Made by a program: the position numbers and the translations under genes. Positions 1-9,122 of a DNA stretch of 59,406 nt are shown here, piece after piece. Each line of letters opens with the position of its first letter. Positions within the stretch are counted from its first letter, which is position 1. The notes beneath the pieces were generated by a model that worked only from the letters and a program-made list of their open reading frames with translations, was not told where the DNA came from and did not search any database. Source of the stretch: Muribaculaceae bacterium (lineage in GTDB: Bacteria; Bacteroidota; Bacteroidia; Bacteroidales; Muribaculaceae); NCBI GenBank assembly GCA_017557665.1, contig JAFYYI010000008.1, forward strand, positions 1-59,406, written 5' to 3'.

Positions 1-311
1 GTACTTATTGTATTTATTGTTTTCCTTTTGGGGCCAGTGGCTTGAAACAGTGATTCTTGTTTTTTAATTGCCGCGAGTGATGCCGCCATGGATGTCAAGT
101 GGGAAGACTACGCACGCAACCTGGCAGTAAAGTAACAACAATTTGCCTGTTGAGATAAAAGAAGACAATAAGTACAATAAATACAATTATTGGTCTTAGG
201 GACTTATCAGATTGTACTTATTGTATTTATTGTTTTCCCTTTTTGGGCCAGTAGCCTGAAGGAGTGATTCTTGTTTTTTAATTGCCGCGAGTGATGCCGC
301 CATGGATGTCA
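1..311. repeat. 97-bp imperfect direct repeat, gene-poor window edge
   Basis: Positions 1-97 and 214-311 are the same sequence with roughly eight differences; both begin GTACTTATTGTATTTATTG and end GCCGCCATGGATGTCA. Between them, CAATAAGTAC at 167-176 is the reverse complement of the first ten bases of each copy. Read on the plus strand, both copies end in the frame AASDAAMDV and then diverge: copy 1 continues KWEDYARNLAVK and stops, copy 2 continues IVRDGKAVIITGSR and stops. This looks like duplicated gene-tail debris. No complete gene is visible in 1-428. Confidence 0.8.
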
Positions 312-428
312 TCGTTCGTGATGGGAAAGCGGTTATAATCACAGGAAGCAGGTAACATGCCGCGACTATAACCGCAAGAAAAACTAATAGTTTACTGTCG
401 TGAAGAGAAGATGGCTATGTCAGTCTTG

Positions 429-3113
429 TCAATCTTTCTTCTTGGCGTCGAGGTGGTAGGTGAACGAGATGCCGATGTAGTGGTGCAGCGTGTCCTGCCA
501 CTCGTTGGTTTGCTGGTAGGCTGTCTGGCTGCTCCAGCGCCAGTCATCCTGGTTGAGGATGTCATCGGCAAAGAGCTTGACGTTGGCTTTGTTCTTCAGG
601 ATTTTCCAAGTGATGGAAGCATCCCAGAGCAGGCGGTCACGGTTCATGCCGCTGGAGGCATAGCCTCGCCGCATGGCCTCGGTGAGGGATGTTTCAAACA
701 CAAAGTTGCGGTAGTTGGCCTCAAACTCCATGCCGAAATTGTTGTTCCATAAGGTGGTGTTCTGGATTTGCGACTGCGAGAAGCGCAACCGTTCGGCGTT
801 GAGTTCGGCAAAGACCGAGGCTTTGATCCAGTTATGGTCAAACGACACGGTCATTTTATCTTTAGGATGAACGCTTGTCTGACGGTTAAGGATACGCTCC
901 TCGTGAGTGGGCAGCATGGTCAAGTAACCGTAGTACCGTCCACCCATCACTTTGAGGTCGTTCTGCAAGCGGAAGTAGTTGCCCAAGCCATGGTCATAGT
1001 TGAGGTTCACTTCCCATGTGCGGCTACCGGTCACCGATTCGGGACGGCTGGTATAGACGTTGGTCGCAGGGTCATAACTGAGCGCCGTGATGTTGCTGTG
1101 GTCTGTTGTGCTGTATTTGGCGTTGAAGCCGATTGACAGTTGTTTGCCGGGCACCACGGCCTTGTAGGCCAACTGAAACTCATTGGTGCGGCTGTCCTTC
1201 AAGCCGGGATTACCTTCGATAATGAACAAAGGATCGCTCAAATCACGGTAGCCAATGGTTTGGAGCAGTTCAGGACGCATGGTCTTGTAACTGTAATTCA
1301 GCTCCAAGTTCATGCCGCTGTTCATTTTCCATGAGACTTTGAGCGACGGCTCAATCTTGAAACGGTTCCTGACGGCTGTCGTGTCAAGCATTGCCCGATG
1401 ATAGTCCTGATGCTCACGGCTCCAATTCAAGGCCGCACTGGGCAGCAGCTGTACCTGGCCGATGTTGATTGTCGAGCCGGCGGTGACGGTGTGGCCCGTG
1501 CTGTGGTAATGGTTGTTGAACGAGTTGGCGGCATCGGCGATGCCGTCGGTGGTGAATTCACGGTCAATCCGGTTGTTGTTATAGTCCAATCGGTAGTCCA
1601 TCGTGAGCATCCACTGCTTGGTGAGCCAGTGCTGATAAGTCATGCTACCGTTCAATCCGAACTTTGATGAGGGCTCAACGGCATACTGGTTGAGCGCCGA
1701 TGCGAAGTTGCTCTGATAGTCGGTAATTGTGCGATCAATCCACTGCTTGCTCTTGCTATCGGTGTAGTTCAGGCCTCCACTGAGTTTGAAGGCACCATCC
1801 TTGAATAAGTGTGACCAATTGCCGGTAGCGTTAATTGTAGTCTCGTGTCCACGGCTCAGTGTATTCACCTGTTGATTGATGGTGGGAACATAGCCGCTGC
1901 CTGAATCTATCGACTGTTCAGTCTCCCGTCGGTTGGTTGAGCGGTCTTTTTTGTACTCGAGTTGCGCCCACAGGAAAACAGTGTTGGTGGTGTCGGGTCT
2001 CCATCTCATCATGCCCAGGATTGTCGGGTTCAACTCATGGCTGCGATCAAAGCCCGAAGTCTTGCTATAACTCTGAGCTTCACCAGGGAAGTAATTCTCG
2101 GTCTCGATGCCCGAATTTTTCCATTGGTCATCATGTGCCAGTCCTCCACTGATGCTGTAGTAACTTTTCAGTGTCTTATTGCCCTGCTCGCGGCTCCAGT
2201 TGTGTTGGTATCCGCCCGAGATGCCTTGCTCTTGGCCAAAACCGTTACCTGAACTCAGCGTGTATTGGCCTTTGTATCGTCTATGCCGTTTGGCCATATT
2301 ATTGGCGTCACCAAACACCATGACCGGGTCATTCTTGGAGAGACGGTTCATCTGAGCCTCGGCTTCATAGTGGTCGCAGGTACTGTAGCCTGCAGTGGCA
2401 TCGCCATACCAGCGATCGAGGAATCCCGGTTTGATGGTCAAGTCCAACACCATGTCCTCGCTGCCATCATCATTGCCGGTATGCTCCTTGAGTTCCGACG
2501 CTTTGTTGTAGGCTTTGATGTTCTGCACGGCTTCGGCAGGCAGTTGGCTCACCAAGTCATTGCCCCCAAAGAGGCTCTCGCCATCCATCGTCAAGCGGAT
2601 GGGCTTGCCGTTCCACCACAGTTTGCCGTCTGCATCGGTTTCAACGCCAGGCAGTTGCTTGATGAGTTCGTCAAGACGGGCGCCTTCTTGCAGCCTGAAG
2701 GCCGACGGGTTGAACACGATGGTGTCACCGTGCATCGTGAACCTTTTTGCATGGCCCGTTACCTCGATCATCTGCAACATTTGCGAGGACATCTTCAGTT
2801 CGATGGCGCCGATGTTGAGCGTGTCCTTGCGGCTGTCGGACAGCGCCATGACGTTTTTCTTTTTGTTGTAGTAGCCCAGCATGGACACCTCCAACTCTAC
2901 ACGTCCATCAGTATAGAACGAAAATCGGCCAAGTGAGTCGGCTATCACGGTGCTGCCCGAATAACTGGTTTCACTGATTTGTTTCATGTACTGAACCGTT
3001 GCACCAGGTAAGGTCTCCCGGGTGTCGGTGTCAATGATACGTCCGCTGATAATATCGGCATGAGCGAATAAAACGCTGAAATACAGCAGAATAGTTATTA
3101 TAAAGTGTTTCAT
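429..3113 (-). CDS. Outer-membrane beta-barrel protein (TonB-receptor-like, OMP_b-brl_3 type)
   Basis: About 894 residues. I chose the inner ATG at 3113 because it opens a clean signal peptide (MKHFIITILLYFSVLFAHA); the frame runs open 13 codons further upstream. After the signal comes a carboxypeptidase-regulatory-like beta-sandwich (about 20-100, ISGRIIDTDTRETLPGATV), then a plug-like part (about 110-230, with LPGVETDADG), then a long barrel rich in alternating aromatic strands. This architecture is known from Bacteroidota outer-membrane proteins related to TonB receptors. No SusD partner is adjacent, so a glycan role is not implied. It is the last gene of an ECF sigma/anti-sigma operon and is a plausible target or sensor of that module; this is inference from position only. 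Confidence 0.85.
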   Translation of the reverse strand: MKHFIITILLYFSVLFAHADIISGRIIDTDTRETLPGATVQYMKQISETSYSGSTVIADSLGRFSFYTDGRVELEVSMLGYYNKKKNVMALSDSRKDTLNIGAIELKMSSQMLQMIEVTGHAKRFTMHGDTIVFNPSAFRLQEGARLDELIKQLPGVETDADGKLWWNGKPIRLTMDGESLFGGNDLVSQLPAEAVQNIKAYNKASELKEHTGNDDGSEDMVLDLTIKPGFLDRWYGDATAGYSTCDHYEAEAQMNRLSKNDPVMVFGDANNMAKRHRRYKGQYTLSSGNGFGQEQGISGGYQHNWSREQGNKTLKSYYSISGGLAHDDQWKNSGIETENYFPGEAQSYSKTSGFDRSHELNPTILGMMRWRPDTTNTVFLWAQLEYKKDRSTNRRETEQSIDSGSGYVPTINQQVNTLSRGHETTINATGNWSHLFKDGAFKLSGGLNYTDSKSKQWIDRTITDYQSNFASALNQYAVEPSSKFGLNGSMTYQHWLTKQWMLTMDYRLDYNNNRIDREFTTDGIADAANSFNNHYHSTGHTVTAGSTINIGQVQLLPSAALNWSREHQDYHRAMLDTTAVRNRFKIEPSLKVSWKMNSGMNLELNYSYKTMRPELLQTIGYRDLSDPLFIIEGNPGLKDSRTNEFQLAYKAVVPGKQLSIGFNAKYSTTDHSNITALSYDPATNVYTSRPESVTGSRTWEVNLNYDHGLGNYFRLQNDLKVMGGRYYGYLTMLPTHEERILNRQTSVHPKDKMTVSFDHNWIKASVFAELNAERLRFSQSQIQNTTLWNNNFGMEFEANYRNFVFETSLTEAMRRGYASSGMNRDRLLWDASITWKILKNKANVKLFADDILNQDDWRWSSQTAYQQTNEWQDTLHHYIGISFTYHLDAKKKD

Positions 3114-3191
3114 AATCGGGTATAGTGGTGGCTGTTTCATGCATATCTTCACATGAAACAGGGGGTTAAACTCAGATATGTTTAGTCGCTG

Positions 3192-4199
3192 TTAGTTCTT
3201 GATTTTGCTCTGGAGCAGATCGACCATGCTCTCGAGGAAGAGGAGTTCATTTTCTTTGAGTTTTTTCTTTTCCTTGAGTTGCTTATGGACCGATGCCAAT
3301 TGCTGCATACCGATTTTCAGATCGGTCTGGTCTAGGCCGTCGGTATCCTTGCACAGTTCGTAGAGTTTCGACAGGTAGAGATAGCGGTCGCCCGGCTGTT
3401 GCACCTTTTCTACATAGAAGAGCAGTTTCTTCATCCAGTCCTTGGCATTGCTTTGGCTGGAGGAGGAAAGAGAGAATGAAAGGCCTTGATCATCCGGTAA
3501 ACCAGAAAGCGCTCCTTGGGCTTTTTCCATTGCAGATTTATAATTCTCCATGCCTTGCTGGTACTTTTCCATACCGGCTTGGAATTGTTCCATGTACTTG
3601 TCGTAATCGTCAGAGCTAATCACCACAGAGCTGATCATCCTATGGCCATCTGTTGCTTTGGCCTTGATGGGGGCATAGGTGGTGATGAGGCGTCCGCTGA
3701 TGCTGTCGCTGTCGTCGAGATTGCTCCACTCCAGGGTGTAGGTCGTGCGGTGCTGCTTGTCGTCAGGGGCGACAAAACCCACGGTGTAGCAGTGGTCACA
3801 GGCCAGACCCACAACGATGGTTTGCTCGGGGCTGTAATAGAGCCTGTAGCCCTGGAAACTTCCGTCGTCGTTGTCGTTCCACCATAGGGTGTAGACGTCT
3901 GCATTGCTGTTGCCATTGAGTTGCTCATAGGCCTCTTTGGCATTTTTAATCAGTTCCATGTCCTCGCTGTCGATGGTAAACTTGTATACGTCGAGTTGTC
4001 CTTCTCTGACTCCGGTCTCGGGGTCGGAATAGATGGTATGCATCTGACTGACGTCCTTGTCGCTGAATGGGAAGGAAACGGCGCTGATGATATTGTTGAA
4101 AGCCTCTTTCAGGCGGTCCTCATAGACGTTAGCGCTGGCCACTGCAGGCACGAGCAGTGCGATGAGGGTCGCGATGGTGATAGGACTGGTTGTTTTCAT
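3192..4199 (-). CDS. Secreted protein of unknown function in ECF module
   Basis: 335 residues with an N-terminal signal peptide (MKTTSPITIATLIALLVPAVASA). I do not recognise a named domain. The middle contains several Trp and Asp rich strands (YTLWWNDNDDGSFQGYRLYY), and the C-terminal third is helical and charged, with a Met/Gln/Lys stretch (about 205-235) and a Lys/Glu coiled coil near 305-330. The start overlaps the anti-sigma stop by four bases (ATGA), so the two are translationally coupled. That coupling suggests a periplasmic or surface partner of the anti-sigma factor. The barrel gene follows 78 bases downstream. Confidence 0.8.
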   Translation of the reverse strand: MKTTSPITIATLIALLVPAVASANVYEDRLKEAFNNIISAVSFPFSDKDVSQMHTIYSDPETGVREGQLDVYKFTIDSEDMELIKNAKEAYEQLNGNSNADVYTLWWNDNDDGSFQGYRLYYSPEQTIVVGLACDHCYTVGFVAPDDKQHRTTYTLEWSNLDDSDSISGRLITTYAPIKAKATDGHRMISSVVISSDDYDKYMEQFQAGMEKYQQGMENYKSAMEKAQGALSGLPDDQGLSFSLSSSSQSNAKDWMKKLLFYVEKVQQPGDRYLYLSKLYELCKDTDGLDQTDLKIGMQQLASVHKQLKEKKKLKENELLFLESMVDLLQSKIKN

Positions 4200-4876
4200 A
4201 ATGCAGGGATATTGGTTGTGGGTAGGTTGTTTAATTCGTTTTCTAACTCTTGCTCAAGGTCGATGAGCACGATACTGCCGTCCTCGTCTTGCACTGCCCT
4301 GAATCCGTTGGCTTCCAGGTCGATGATGAAAGCTCGGCGCTTCAAGTCGGCCAGTTCGCGTTGCAGTCGCTCGTTCTCCTGGGCCAGTTTTTTGTTCTCG
4401 GTTTGCAGGCGACGAGTGGATTTGGAAACTAGACAGACGGGATGGGCTGGCTGGACTGGAGTGACTTCAGCCAGTTGCGGGGACTGTGATTCAGCCTCCA
4501 CTGCCACTGGTGTAGCGATGGAGTCCGCTTTTTGGGCGATGACTGGAGGCATTTCGGGCACAGTGACGGTGGTTACCGGGCGGTGCAGCACGACGGTTGC
4601 CACGATGGCTGCGGAGATGCAGGCGGCAGCGGCGATACCCCACCAGCGGCGGCTTATGAGACGCGGCAACGATGGGCGAGGCTGCTCTGCGGACACCAGG
4701 TCGCCCTCCATTCCTCGGTCGAAATAACCGAACATCTGGCGGTAATCCTCCCACTCCTCAGGCACCTCGTGGGTGCGGAAATAGTCGCCCAGCTCGGCCT
4801 CTTCCTCCAGCGTGGTGAGGCCGTTCATAAACTTGTCAAGCAAGTTCTGGATTTGTTGCTGTGTATACCGTTTCAT
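4196..4876 (-). CDS. Anti-sigma factor-like single-pass membrane protein
   Basis: 226 residues. The N-terminal 75 residues are acidic and cytoplasmic (QIQNLLDKFMNGLTTLEEE, the usual opening of Bacteroidales anti-sigma-like proteins encoded after ECF sigma genes). One transmembrane helix lies around 77-100 (WWGIAAAACISAAIVATVVL), followed by a Pro/Val-rich stretch and a coiled coil near 155-190 (LAQENERLQRELADLKRR). The start overlaps the sigma gene stop by four bases, and the stop overlaps the next start by four. The family role is to hold the sigma factor at the membrane. A FecR domain is not evident, so the label is by context and topology. Confidence 0.75.
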   Translation of the reverse strand: MKRYTQQQIQNLLDKFMNGLTTLEEEAELGDYFRTHEVPEEWEDYRQMFGYFDRGMEGDLVSAEQPRPSLPRLISRRWWGIAAAACISAAIVATVVLHRPVTTVTVPEMPPVIAQKADSIATPVAVEAESQSPQLAEVTPVQPAHPVCLVSKSTRRLQTENKKLAQENERLQRELADLKRRAFIIDLEANGFRAVQDEDGSIVLIDLEQELENELNNLPTTNIPAL

Positions 4877-5439
4877 CGTTTTTCTCGTTCTCGTTGTTGA
4901 CGTATCTCTTCTAGCAGTTGCCGTCGCGCTCGGCCCAGCAGGGTGCTCACGCTCGTTTCCTTGATGCCGAGCAACATGGCAATCTGGCTATTGCTTCGTT
5001 GTTCCACCTGCCGCATGTACAGGACAGCGTGCTGGGTGGGTGGCAAATCCCTGATGCGCTGCTGGAGCCACTGTTCCTCCTCGCGCTGCACCATGAGGTC
5101 GAGCGGCGAGGGGGTAGTCTGACTGGCATTATGCCGCTCATCGATGGGAAGCGGTGGCTTGCGGCGCAAGTGATTCAGGGTCAGGTGGCGTGCAATCATC
5201 ACGGCATAGCCGTCGGGGTTGCTCAGCCGAGGGTCGTCACGCATTTTCATAATTCTGTCGCGACTCTGCCTTTCAAGCCCGCTTGATGGCACTCGCTGCT
5301 CCAGAATTTGCCACAGGCGTATCATCGTCTCTTGGGCAATGTCCTGGGCGGTGTCGGCATCGGCACCCGCTTTGGCGGATGCGTCAAGGGCAATAGCCCT
5401 CAACCGTGATGCTTGTTGTTCAAATGCGTCTGTCTTCAT
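4873..5439 (-). CDS. ECF-type RNA polymerase sigma factor
   Basis: 188 residues. The sigma-2 region is at about 20-90 (DTAQDIAQETMIRLWQIL and DGYAVMIARHLTLNHLRR) and the sigma-4 region at about 120-175, with the helix-turn-helix SNSQIAMLLGIKETSVSTLL. Between regions 2 and 3 there is a longer insert (about 48-72, QRVPSSGLERQSRDRIMKMR) than in most ECF factors. It is the first gene of a four-gene minus-strand operon (sigma, anti-sigma, secreted protein, barrel), with 4-bp overlaps at the first two junctions. It presumably drives its own operon and envelope genes elsewhere. Confidence 0.9.
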   Translation of the reverse strand: MKTDAFEQQASRLRAIALDASAKAGADADTAQDIAQETMIRLWQILEQRVPSSGLERQSRDRIMKMRDDPRLSNPDGYAVMIARHLTLNHLRRKPPLPIDERHNASQTTPSPLDLMVQREEEQWLQQRIRDLPPTQHAVLYMRQVEQRSNSQIAMLLGIKETSVSTLLGRARRQLLEEIRQQREREKR

Positions 5440-5670
5440 TAATTTTTATCAACGTGTTGACATCTATATAACACATGACACCTCGCTTTTCAAACAAGAA
5501 AAGCAAGTTTTTTCTACAAGCCTTTGAAGTTCCCAGCAAATATACAGGATTTAACTATACCACAATTTCCAAAAAAACTGAAAAGAACTCAACAAAACTT
5601 ACATCAACAGGCAGATTTACATATTGTGGGAAAAAAGAGAAACAAAAGATGTGAAATGGAAACTATTGAC

Positions 5671-5678
5671 TATCTTTG
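5671..5678 (+). promoter_or_regulatory. Bacteroidota -7 box upstream of S41 protease
   Basis: TATCTTTG matches the TAnnTTTG -7 element of the Bacteroidota housekeeping sigma factor and lies 45 bases before the start codon at 5724. No TTTG is seen about 20 bases upstream, so the -33 half is weak or absent. Confidence 0.5.
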
Positions 5679-5723
5679 TCGGCATGTTGATTTGCCCATA
5701 ACCAACCAAAATATATTTTTAAC

Positions 5724-8700
5724 ATGAACATTTCAAGAAGACTGGCCTTGATGGCCGCACTGCTGATGACGATGGCTGTCACAGCACAAAACAATCCGTT
5801 GTGGATGCGTTTCTGCGCGATTTCCCCTGATGGCAACACTATCGCGTTTTCTTACAATGGCGACCTGTTCACGGTATCGGCCCACGGCGGTACAGCCCGT
5901 CAGTTGACGTCCAATGCCGAGTATGACGCCTATCCCGTGTGGAGCCCCGACGGGCAGAGCGTTGCCTTTGCCTCGGCACGAGAGGGCAGCCTCGACGTGT
6001 ACATCATTGACAAGGAGGGAGGCGCACCCAAACGCCTCACCACCGACAGCGGCAACGAGACGCCGCTGTGCTTCCTTGACAACGGGACAGTGCTCTTTGA
6101 GGCCACCAATATGCCGACTGCTAAATCGATCCTCTTTGCCAGCCGCTCATTCCCGCAGGTTTACCAAGTGAGCACCAGCGGCGGCAGGGCGCGCTTGTTC
6201 TCGGAACTGCCTATGCAGGACCTCGACATCAATGCCAACGGTGATATCCTCTACCACGACATCAAGGGTTATGAGGACCCCTACCGCAAGCATCACACCA
6301 GTTCCATCACCCGTGACATCTGGCTGAAACATGACGGCAAGTTCACCAAGATGACGACGTTCAACGGCGAAGACCGCACGCCCCGTTGGGCTCCTGACGG
6401 CCAGGCCTACTATTACCTGAGCGAACAGGACGGCACGTTCAACGTCTATAAAGCGAGCGCTAACGGCGGAACATCCCGACAACTCACCCACCACAAGAAC
6501 CATCCCGTGAGGTTCCTGACAGTGGCCGATAACGGCATGTTGTGCTACGGCTACAACGGCGAGATCTACACCCTGCGCGAGGGCGGCGAGCCTCAGAAGG
6601 TAGATATCACCATCCATGCCGACCGCAGCGAGAAAGAACTGATACGCCAGATCAAGCGTAACGGAGCGACAGCCATCAGCGTCGCCCCCGGCGGCAAGGA
6701 AATCGCCTTTGTGATGCACGGCGACGTGTATGTCACCTCGGTGGAATATAACACCACCAAGCAGGTCACCAACACACCCGAGCAGGAGCGCACCATCGAC
6801 TTCTCGCCCGACGGCCGCAGGATCGTGTATGACAGCGAACGCGGCGGTATGTGGCAGATTTATCAGACGTCCATCAAGAACAAGGACGAGAAACTGTTCA
6901 CCTATGCCACCGACCTGGTGGAGGAGCAACTCACTAACACAGGGCACACCTCCATCCAGCCGCAATACAGCCCCGACGGCAAGAGTGTCGCCTTCCTCGA
7001 GGACCGCGCTACCTTGCGTGCCGTAGACGTGAAGACCAAGGCCGTGCGCACCCTGATGGACGGCAAGTACATCTACTCCTACAGTGACGGCGACGTGTGG
7101 TTTGAATGGAGTCCCGACAGCCGCTGGCTCATCAGTTCCTACATCGGCGAAGGCGGCTGGAACAGCCAGGACATCGCACTGGTGAGCGCTTCGGGCAACG
7201 GCGAAATCCACAACCTGACCGAGAGCGGCTACAGCGAGAGCAACGGTAAATGGGTGCTCGGCGGCAAGGCGATGATTTTTGAGAGCGACCGCGCCGGTTA
7301 CCGCAGCCATGGCAGCTGGGGCACCGAGAATGATATCTACATCATGTTCTTTGACTTGGACGCCTATGAGCGCTTCACCATGAACAAGGAGGAAAAGGTG
7401 ATGCGTGAAGACGCCGAGAAAGAGCAGAAGAAAGAACAGGACGAGGCTGGCAAGGCAAAAGATACCAAGAAAAAAAGCGACAAGAAGAAAAAAGGCGCTG
7501 CCGACGAAAAGCCCGAAGTCACGCCTCTGCAGTTTGACTTGGAAAACTGCCGTGACCGCATCGCTCGCTTGACCGTGAATTCATCACACCTGGGCGACGC
7601 TTTACTCTCCAACGGAGGAGACACCCTGTACTACCAGGCCGCCTTTGAGGGCGACATGGACCTGTGGAAGCACGACCTGCGTGAGAACAAGACCGAAATC
7701 GTGCTCAAAGGCGTGGGAGGCGGCCCGATGGAGGCCGACAAGGACGGCAAGAACCTGTTTGTCCTCACTTCCAAGGGCATCAAGAAGATTGACCTGACCA
7801 AAGGCAAACCCGAGGCCGTCAACTTCGAGGCCAATTTCAATTACCGCCCCTATGAGGAGAGGGAATACATTTTCAACCACATCTGGCAACAGGTAAAGGA
7901 TAAATTCTACGTCGAGGACATCCATGGCGTGGACTGGGAAGGCTATCGTGAGAACTACAAGCGCTTCCTGCCTTACATCAACAACAACTACGACTTCCGT
8001 GACATGCTCAGCGAGATGCTGGGCGAGTTGAACGGATCCCACACCGGAGCACGTTACAACCCCGAAGGCCCCAGCCTCAAGACTGCCGCCCTGGGTCTTT
8101 TCCTTGACGACAGTTATCAAGGCAACGGCCTGAAAGTTGAGGAAGTCATCAAGCGCGGACCCTTTGACGTGAAGAAGACGGGAGTCACCGCCGGATGCAT
8201 CATCGAGAAGATTGACGGCCAAGACATCCTGGCTGGCGAGGACTACAACTGGATGCTCGACGGCAAGGCCGGCAAACCCATCCGCGTCTCGGTCTTCAAC
8301 CCCAAGAGCGGCAAGCGCTTTGACGTCAACGTCAAGGCCATCAGCAAGGGCGAGCAACAGGAACTGCTCTACAAGCGCTGGGTGGACCGCAACCGCGCCC
8401 TGGTGGACAGCCTGTCGGGCGGACGGCTGGCCTATGTCCATGTCAAGTCCATGGATAGCGAAAGTTTCCGCACCGTCTATCGCGAATTACTCAGCGACAA
8501 GAACCGCAACCGTGAGGCCGTCATCGTCGACGAGCGTCACAATGGTGGCGGCTGGCTGCACGATGACCTGTGCACGCTGCTCAGCGGCAAGCAATACCAG
8601 ACGTTCGTGCCTCATGGCAAGGTTGTCGGCGTCGACCCGTTCAACAAGTGGACCAAGCCGTCGTGTGTGCTCATGTGCGAGGACGACTACAGCAACGGCC

Positions 8701-8969
8701 ACGGTTTCCCCTTCGTTTACAAGGAACTCGGCATCGGCAAACTCATCGGCACCCCTGTTGCCGGCACGATGACCGCCGTGTGGTGGGAAACGTTGATTGA
8801 CCGCTCACTCATCTTCGGCATTCCACAGGTGGGTTGTCGTGACATGCGCGGCAACTACTGCGAGAACACCCCGCTGCTGCCCGACATCGAGGTCTATAAC
8901 ACCCCCGAGGACTACCTCACAGGGCACGACCGCCAACTCGAGCGAGCCGTCCAGGAGATGCTCAAGTAA
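5724..8969 (+). CDS. Tricorn-like S41 peptidase with PD40 beta-propeller and PDZ
   Basis: 1081 residues with an N-terminal signal peptide (MNISRRLALMAALLMTMAVTAQ), so it is exported. Residues about 30-560 carry many WD40-like PD40 repeats (FSPDGRRIVYDSERGG, YSPDGKSVAFLEDRA). A Lys-rich linker follows at about 570-595, then a core helical domain, a PDZ domain (about 790-870) and the S41 catalytic domain. Candidate active-site positions by analogy with Tricorn are the His in ELNGSHTG (about 771) and the Ser in EDDYSNGHG (about 990), preceded by VDERHNGGG. The family degrades oligopeptides; here the likely site is the periplasm. It stands alone and converges on the subtilase gene. Confidence 0.92.
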   Translation: MNISRRLALMAALLMTMAVTAQNNPLWMRFCAISPDGNTIAFSYNGDLFTVSAHGGTARQLTSNAEYDAYPVWSPDGQSVAFASAREGSLDVYIIDKEGGAPKRLTTDSGNETPLCFLDNGTVLFEATNMPTAKSILFASRSFPQVYQVSTSGGRARLFSELPMQDLDINANGDILYHDIKGYEDPYRKHHTSSITRDIWLKHDGKFTKMTTFNGEDRTPRWAPDGQAYYYLSEQDGTFNVYKASANGGTSRQLTHHKNHPVRFLTVADNGMLCYGYNGEIYTLREGGEPQKVDITIHADRSEKELIRQIKRNGATAISVAPGGKEIAFVMHGDVYVTSVEYNTTKQVTNTPEQERTIDFSPDGRRIVYDSERGGMWQIYQTSIKNKDEKLFTYATDLVEEQLTNTGHTSIQPQYSPDGKSVAFLEDRATLRAVDVKTKAVRTLMDGKYIYSYSDGDVWFEWSPDSRWLISSYIGEGGWNSQDIALVSASGNGEIHNLTESGYSESNGKWVLGGKAMIFESDRAGYRSHGSWGTENDIYIMFFDLDAYERFTMNKEEKVMREDAEKEQKKEQDEAGKAKDTKKKSDKKKKGAADEKPEVTPLQFDLENCRDRIARLTVNSSHLGDALLSNGGDTLYYQAAFEGDMDLWKHDLRENKTEIVLKGVGGGPMEADKDGKNLFVLTSKGIKKIDLTKGKPEAVNFEANFNYRPYEEREYIFNHIWQQVKDKFYVEDIHGVDWEGYRENYKRFLPYINNNYDFRDMLSEMLGELNGSHTGARYNPEGPSLKTAALGLFLDDSYQGNGLKVEEVIKRGPFDVKKTGVTAGCIIEKIDGQDILAGEDYNWMLDGKAGKPIRVSVFNPKSGKRFDVNVKAISKGEQQELLYKRWVDRNRALVDSLSGGRLAYVHVKSMDSESFRTVYRELLSDKNRNREAVIVDERHNGGGWLHDDLCTLLSGKQYQTFVPHGKVVGVDPFNKWTKPSCVLMCEDDYSNGHGFPFVYKELGIGKLIGTPVAGTMTAVWWETLIDRSLIFGIPQVGCRDMRGNYCENTPLLPDIEVYNTPEDYLTGHDRQLERAVQEMLK

Positions 8970-9020
8970 CCTCAACACGGCATTATTCAACACGGCATAA
9001 CAAGGAAGACGTGTCGAAAT

Positions 9021-9065
9021 GAAGTGAACCCAAAAAGTTTTTGTCCAACTTTTTGGGTTCACTTC
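9021..9065. terminator. Long perfect inverted repeat between convergent genes
   Basis: Two perfect 19-base arms (GAAGTGAACCCAAAAAGTT and its complement at 9047-9065) flank a 7-base loop. It sits between the converging S41 (+) and S8 (-) genes and has A/T-rich arms, so it can act as a bidirectional terminator. A related hairpin lies at 49098-49143, in the same kind of place. Confidence 0.8.
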
Positions 9066-9122
9066 TTAATGCGTTTTATACTGGAATTTCTCCCATTTGC
9101 TATCAAATGGAGATGGCCATGC

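Noticed and set aside
5524..5727. 67-codon plus-strand frame before the S41 gene
   Set aside because: It overlaps the promoter box and has a composition unlike its neighbours; no start signal or family.
6147..7310. Long minus-strand frame inside the S41 protease gene
   Set aside because: Antisense shadow of a GC-rich coding sequence; the plus-strand frame has PD40 motifs throughout.
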